A stretch of DNA of 64,000 nt, taken from Dysidea avara (lineage: Eukaryota; Porifera; Demospongiae; Dictyoceratida; Dysideidae). This document shows, in pieces, positions 61,574 to 64,000 of the stretch. The notes below the pieces were generated by a model that was not told where the DNA came from, did no database searches, and saw only the letters and a list, made by a program, of their open reading frames with translations. The position numbers and the translations under genes are program-made. Each line of letters opens with the position of its first letter. The stretch's first letter is position 1. The stretch covers positions 24,284,765 through 24,348,764 of the forward strand of contig NC_089281.1 of the NCBI RefSeq assembly GCF_963678975.1, in the 5' to 3' direction.

Positions 61574-64000
61574 GTTGCAAGCGGTGTTGAACCCGGTTCT
61601 TGTTTTGCAAAATAATGAGTACCAATAAACTATATGCTAAGAATAAGCGGATGTGGGCGTGAGGCGAATCCACAAATTATCCTCCCACTGATCATTTGCA
61701 TCAACCAAAATGATTAAGGGAATTTTCCAAGGTTGCAGGAAACCCCCTTTGAAACTATAACGCGCACTAATCCTTTCACGTGATAAATGACGACTGCCTC
61801 ACGTGAATAGCTATATATAGTTGCAAAGTTTATATTCAGCATAGACCAGGGGTGTATTGCAATGTAGGAACCTTACAACGATTCTTCACAAGGTTATGCA
61901 TTGAAAAGCATTATTATTACTGATGGGAGATACCCTGGAATAATAGAACAGTCAAGTGTGCTCTAATACAGCAGTCAAACTACTTCAATAGGATATTCAT
62001 AACGGAATACAAATCATACAATCTTTGGATGTATATAAGGCTAACAAGAAATCAATGATACTGATATAGCTATATAGTAATTGGTAAATCTTGAGTTTTT
62101 ATTTGGAGAAATTGAATATGCAGACCTATAGCCATTTGGATCAATACCTGACCAATTTACCAGTCATAAATCATAACATTCAGGACTTAAAGGAAACCAA
62201 GATATCAAACACTGTTAATACTATCTATGAATCATGAATCTGAAGAATTTTTAATGTTCAAAATCTGTCAACAGCTGATGGGAGCTGTTCCCAGACCTCA
62301 TGCATGCCTCCAACTCACTACCAAATTTGGAAACCATGTTTTAAAAATATTCTGTAGACCCTTGCATAACTATCAGCAACAAGGAGGAACTTGAAGTAAG
62401 CTTTGTTGGAGATTCTAGCCACATGCTATCCCAGTTTCAGATCCAGTAATGTTTGAAACTGAGACATGTAGGTTTACCTATACTTAGCTGCAACAGTAAA
62501 TAATGGCTTAACTGCATGATATCCAGAATGTTTATAATTATAGTAATATACAGCTATATGCTTACATATTTAGCTATATCTGTATTGGTGCAGATTAGCT
62601 AATTGTTTCTCAATCAATTCTTTCATGTGGGCATTAATCCATCACAGTTAAAGAAAATGCTCCAAATCACAGCAACATCATGCAGTCTATCAGGTTTCTT
62701 CCTATATATTGTAGACATTTTACTGCTGTTTTGAACAGTATCTATCACCTAATGAGTTTTCTCAACACTATAATGACATACACTGTTCTAAAGACCTGTT
62801 CAATAAACAAAGAATATTGATATTTTATTGACAGCAATATCAGTAATTAGAAGTAACAAAAAAATAGTCAATTTAGTCCAATCTTCTGCTAGCTACTGTA
62901 TCTTCAGCCTGGCTGTACTGAGTCCTATCCTCTATTCTGCAACAACAACAAAAGCCTTTTACTCAAAGAACTATTCAAACAACACTCTTACCACTGGCTA
63001 TAGACAGACTGAATTCCTGTTAAAAAGGTCCTTTTATCCTATCTGTTGACCTGTCATATGACATCACTTTTGTAGATTCTAGGTCATTGATGACTCAGTT
63101 TCTGTAAACAATTTAATGTTACCCTTTTCTTCATACACACTTGACTAATAATAGCAATTATAAAATGTAAGGCAATGGAGTAAACAGTGATGCAGGTGCA
63201 TGGGAACAAGAAACAATTGTTGAAGTTAGCCGCTATATATGTATGATTTTGGTCAAATTGAGAAAAAATTGAAATGGCATAATATGCTTGTTATATGTAC
63301 AACGGACAATGGAATACAGACATACTGTAGGATGGCTGCATGGTTATATTGAATAGGACATTGAAAGATAATGTGTTGCAGATTGGTACTGCAGTATAGC
63401 ACGCATACTACAGGGTAAGGCCACTCCAAATAAATTAAATTATCTGTTTCACATCCTCCACTCAGGCATATCTTATATCTCCTAGTAAAAAGAAGCTTTG
63501 GGTGTGAAACTTCACAGCAAAAAGTTTTAATATTTACTATATTCAAATGTGCAAAAAAATCAATTTAAAATGCTGAAATTTTCTAGTTTTATGAATATGC
63601 CCAAAACATATAAGGTTTTCCAAAATACGGCCTTTACATTTGGTAAGCAAGAGCAAATGTTAGAGAGCAGGTTTATATAATGTAGAAGCACATAGCTAGA
63701 ATTACTATAACAAAAGTCACATAATAACATGTATAGTAAGTCCATCAACAACGCATGCATGAACTAAAACATCATGGTTCAACAAATGCATATAATGCAT
63801 GACATACTCTTATCCATACATTTAGGGCACTGGTACTATATATGGGTGGTAGGTTAGTATCTATTGCAGATCATCTCTGTCTTAATTATTTGTGATAACC
63901 CAGTTTATATAATGCAGGGGTGTAGGGAGGGAGGGGGGGTTCCAAGGGGTTCAGGAGGACCCCTGTAAAATTTAGACTTCTGCAAACAGGACCATAACAC
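61574..64000. other. Non-coding, collinear with unit 1
   Basis: Matches 36175-38657 with small indels. The G-run segment near 36461 is absent here. The decayed motif pair recurs near 61940-61975. No gene recognised to the window end. Confidence 0.5.

Overview
The window is animal nuclear DNA. It is AT-rich and sparsely coding, with short introns (67-74 bp), long microsatellites and many small non-autonomous DNA transposons, LINE fragments and SINEs. The two largest genes encode a Death-NACHT-LRR receptor within two or three exons, an arrangement typical of demosponge NLR families. My best guess is a demosponge. Sea urchins, lancelets and cnidarians also carry related NLRs, so this is an inference from architecture and not a species identification.

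Layout. (1) 1-12.6 kb holds three copies of a small, probably secreted two-exon gene. The copy at 11.5-12.3 kb looks intact. The copy at 1.36-2.09 kb has lost its splice donor. An inverted copy at 4.3-4.9 kb is truncated and frameshifted. Copies 1 and 3 lie in a direct duplication (1-2.75 kb and 10.18-12.61 kb). Between them are hAT-like MITEs, a dead LINE and a long CA repeat. (2) 12.6-21.6 kb is a structural-repeat island: a hairpin, a near-perfect 328-bp palindrome, about 6.2 kb of 31-bp minisatellite with a 462-bp higher-order repeat and a TA-flanked MITE inside it, then inverted relatives of the left flank and a second long fold-back. (3) 21.7-25.5 kb is transposon debris and SINEs. (4) 25,538-51,166 is one unit of an apparent tandem duplication of about 25.6 kb. 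It holds NLR copy A, a candidate NLR 5' exon, a LINE tail, a 5S-rRNA-like SINE, a relic Death-domain exon, a 2-oxoglutarate/Fe(II) dioxygenase-like gene, nested transposons and a transposon-associated DUF6589-like ORF cut at the unit junction. (5) 51,167-64,000 is the start of the second unit with NLR copy B. It runs off the window, so a second dioxygenase gene is predicted a few kb beyond the edge.

The genes do not form an operon. The clearest biology is a young tandem expansion of an intracellular immune-type receptor: both copies intact, the spliced Death-domain exon encoding identical protein, and differences concentrated in NACHT and LRR regions. The most unusual unexplained signal is a dispersed near-palindrome, CTCTAATAGAG followed by CAGTCA, usually in pairs 17-31 bp apart. 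It recurs across the window inside several unrelated MITE types and resembles part of the 31-bp minisatellite monomer.
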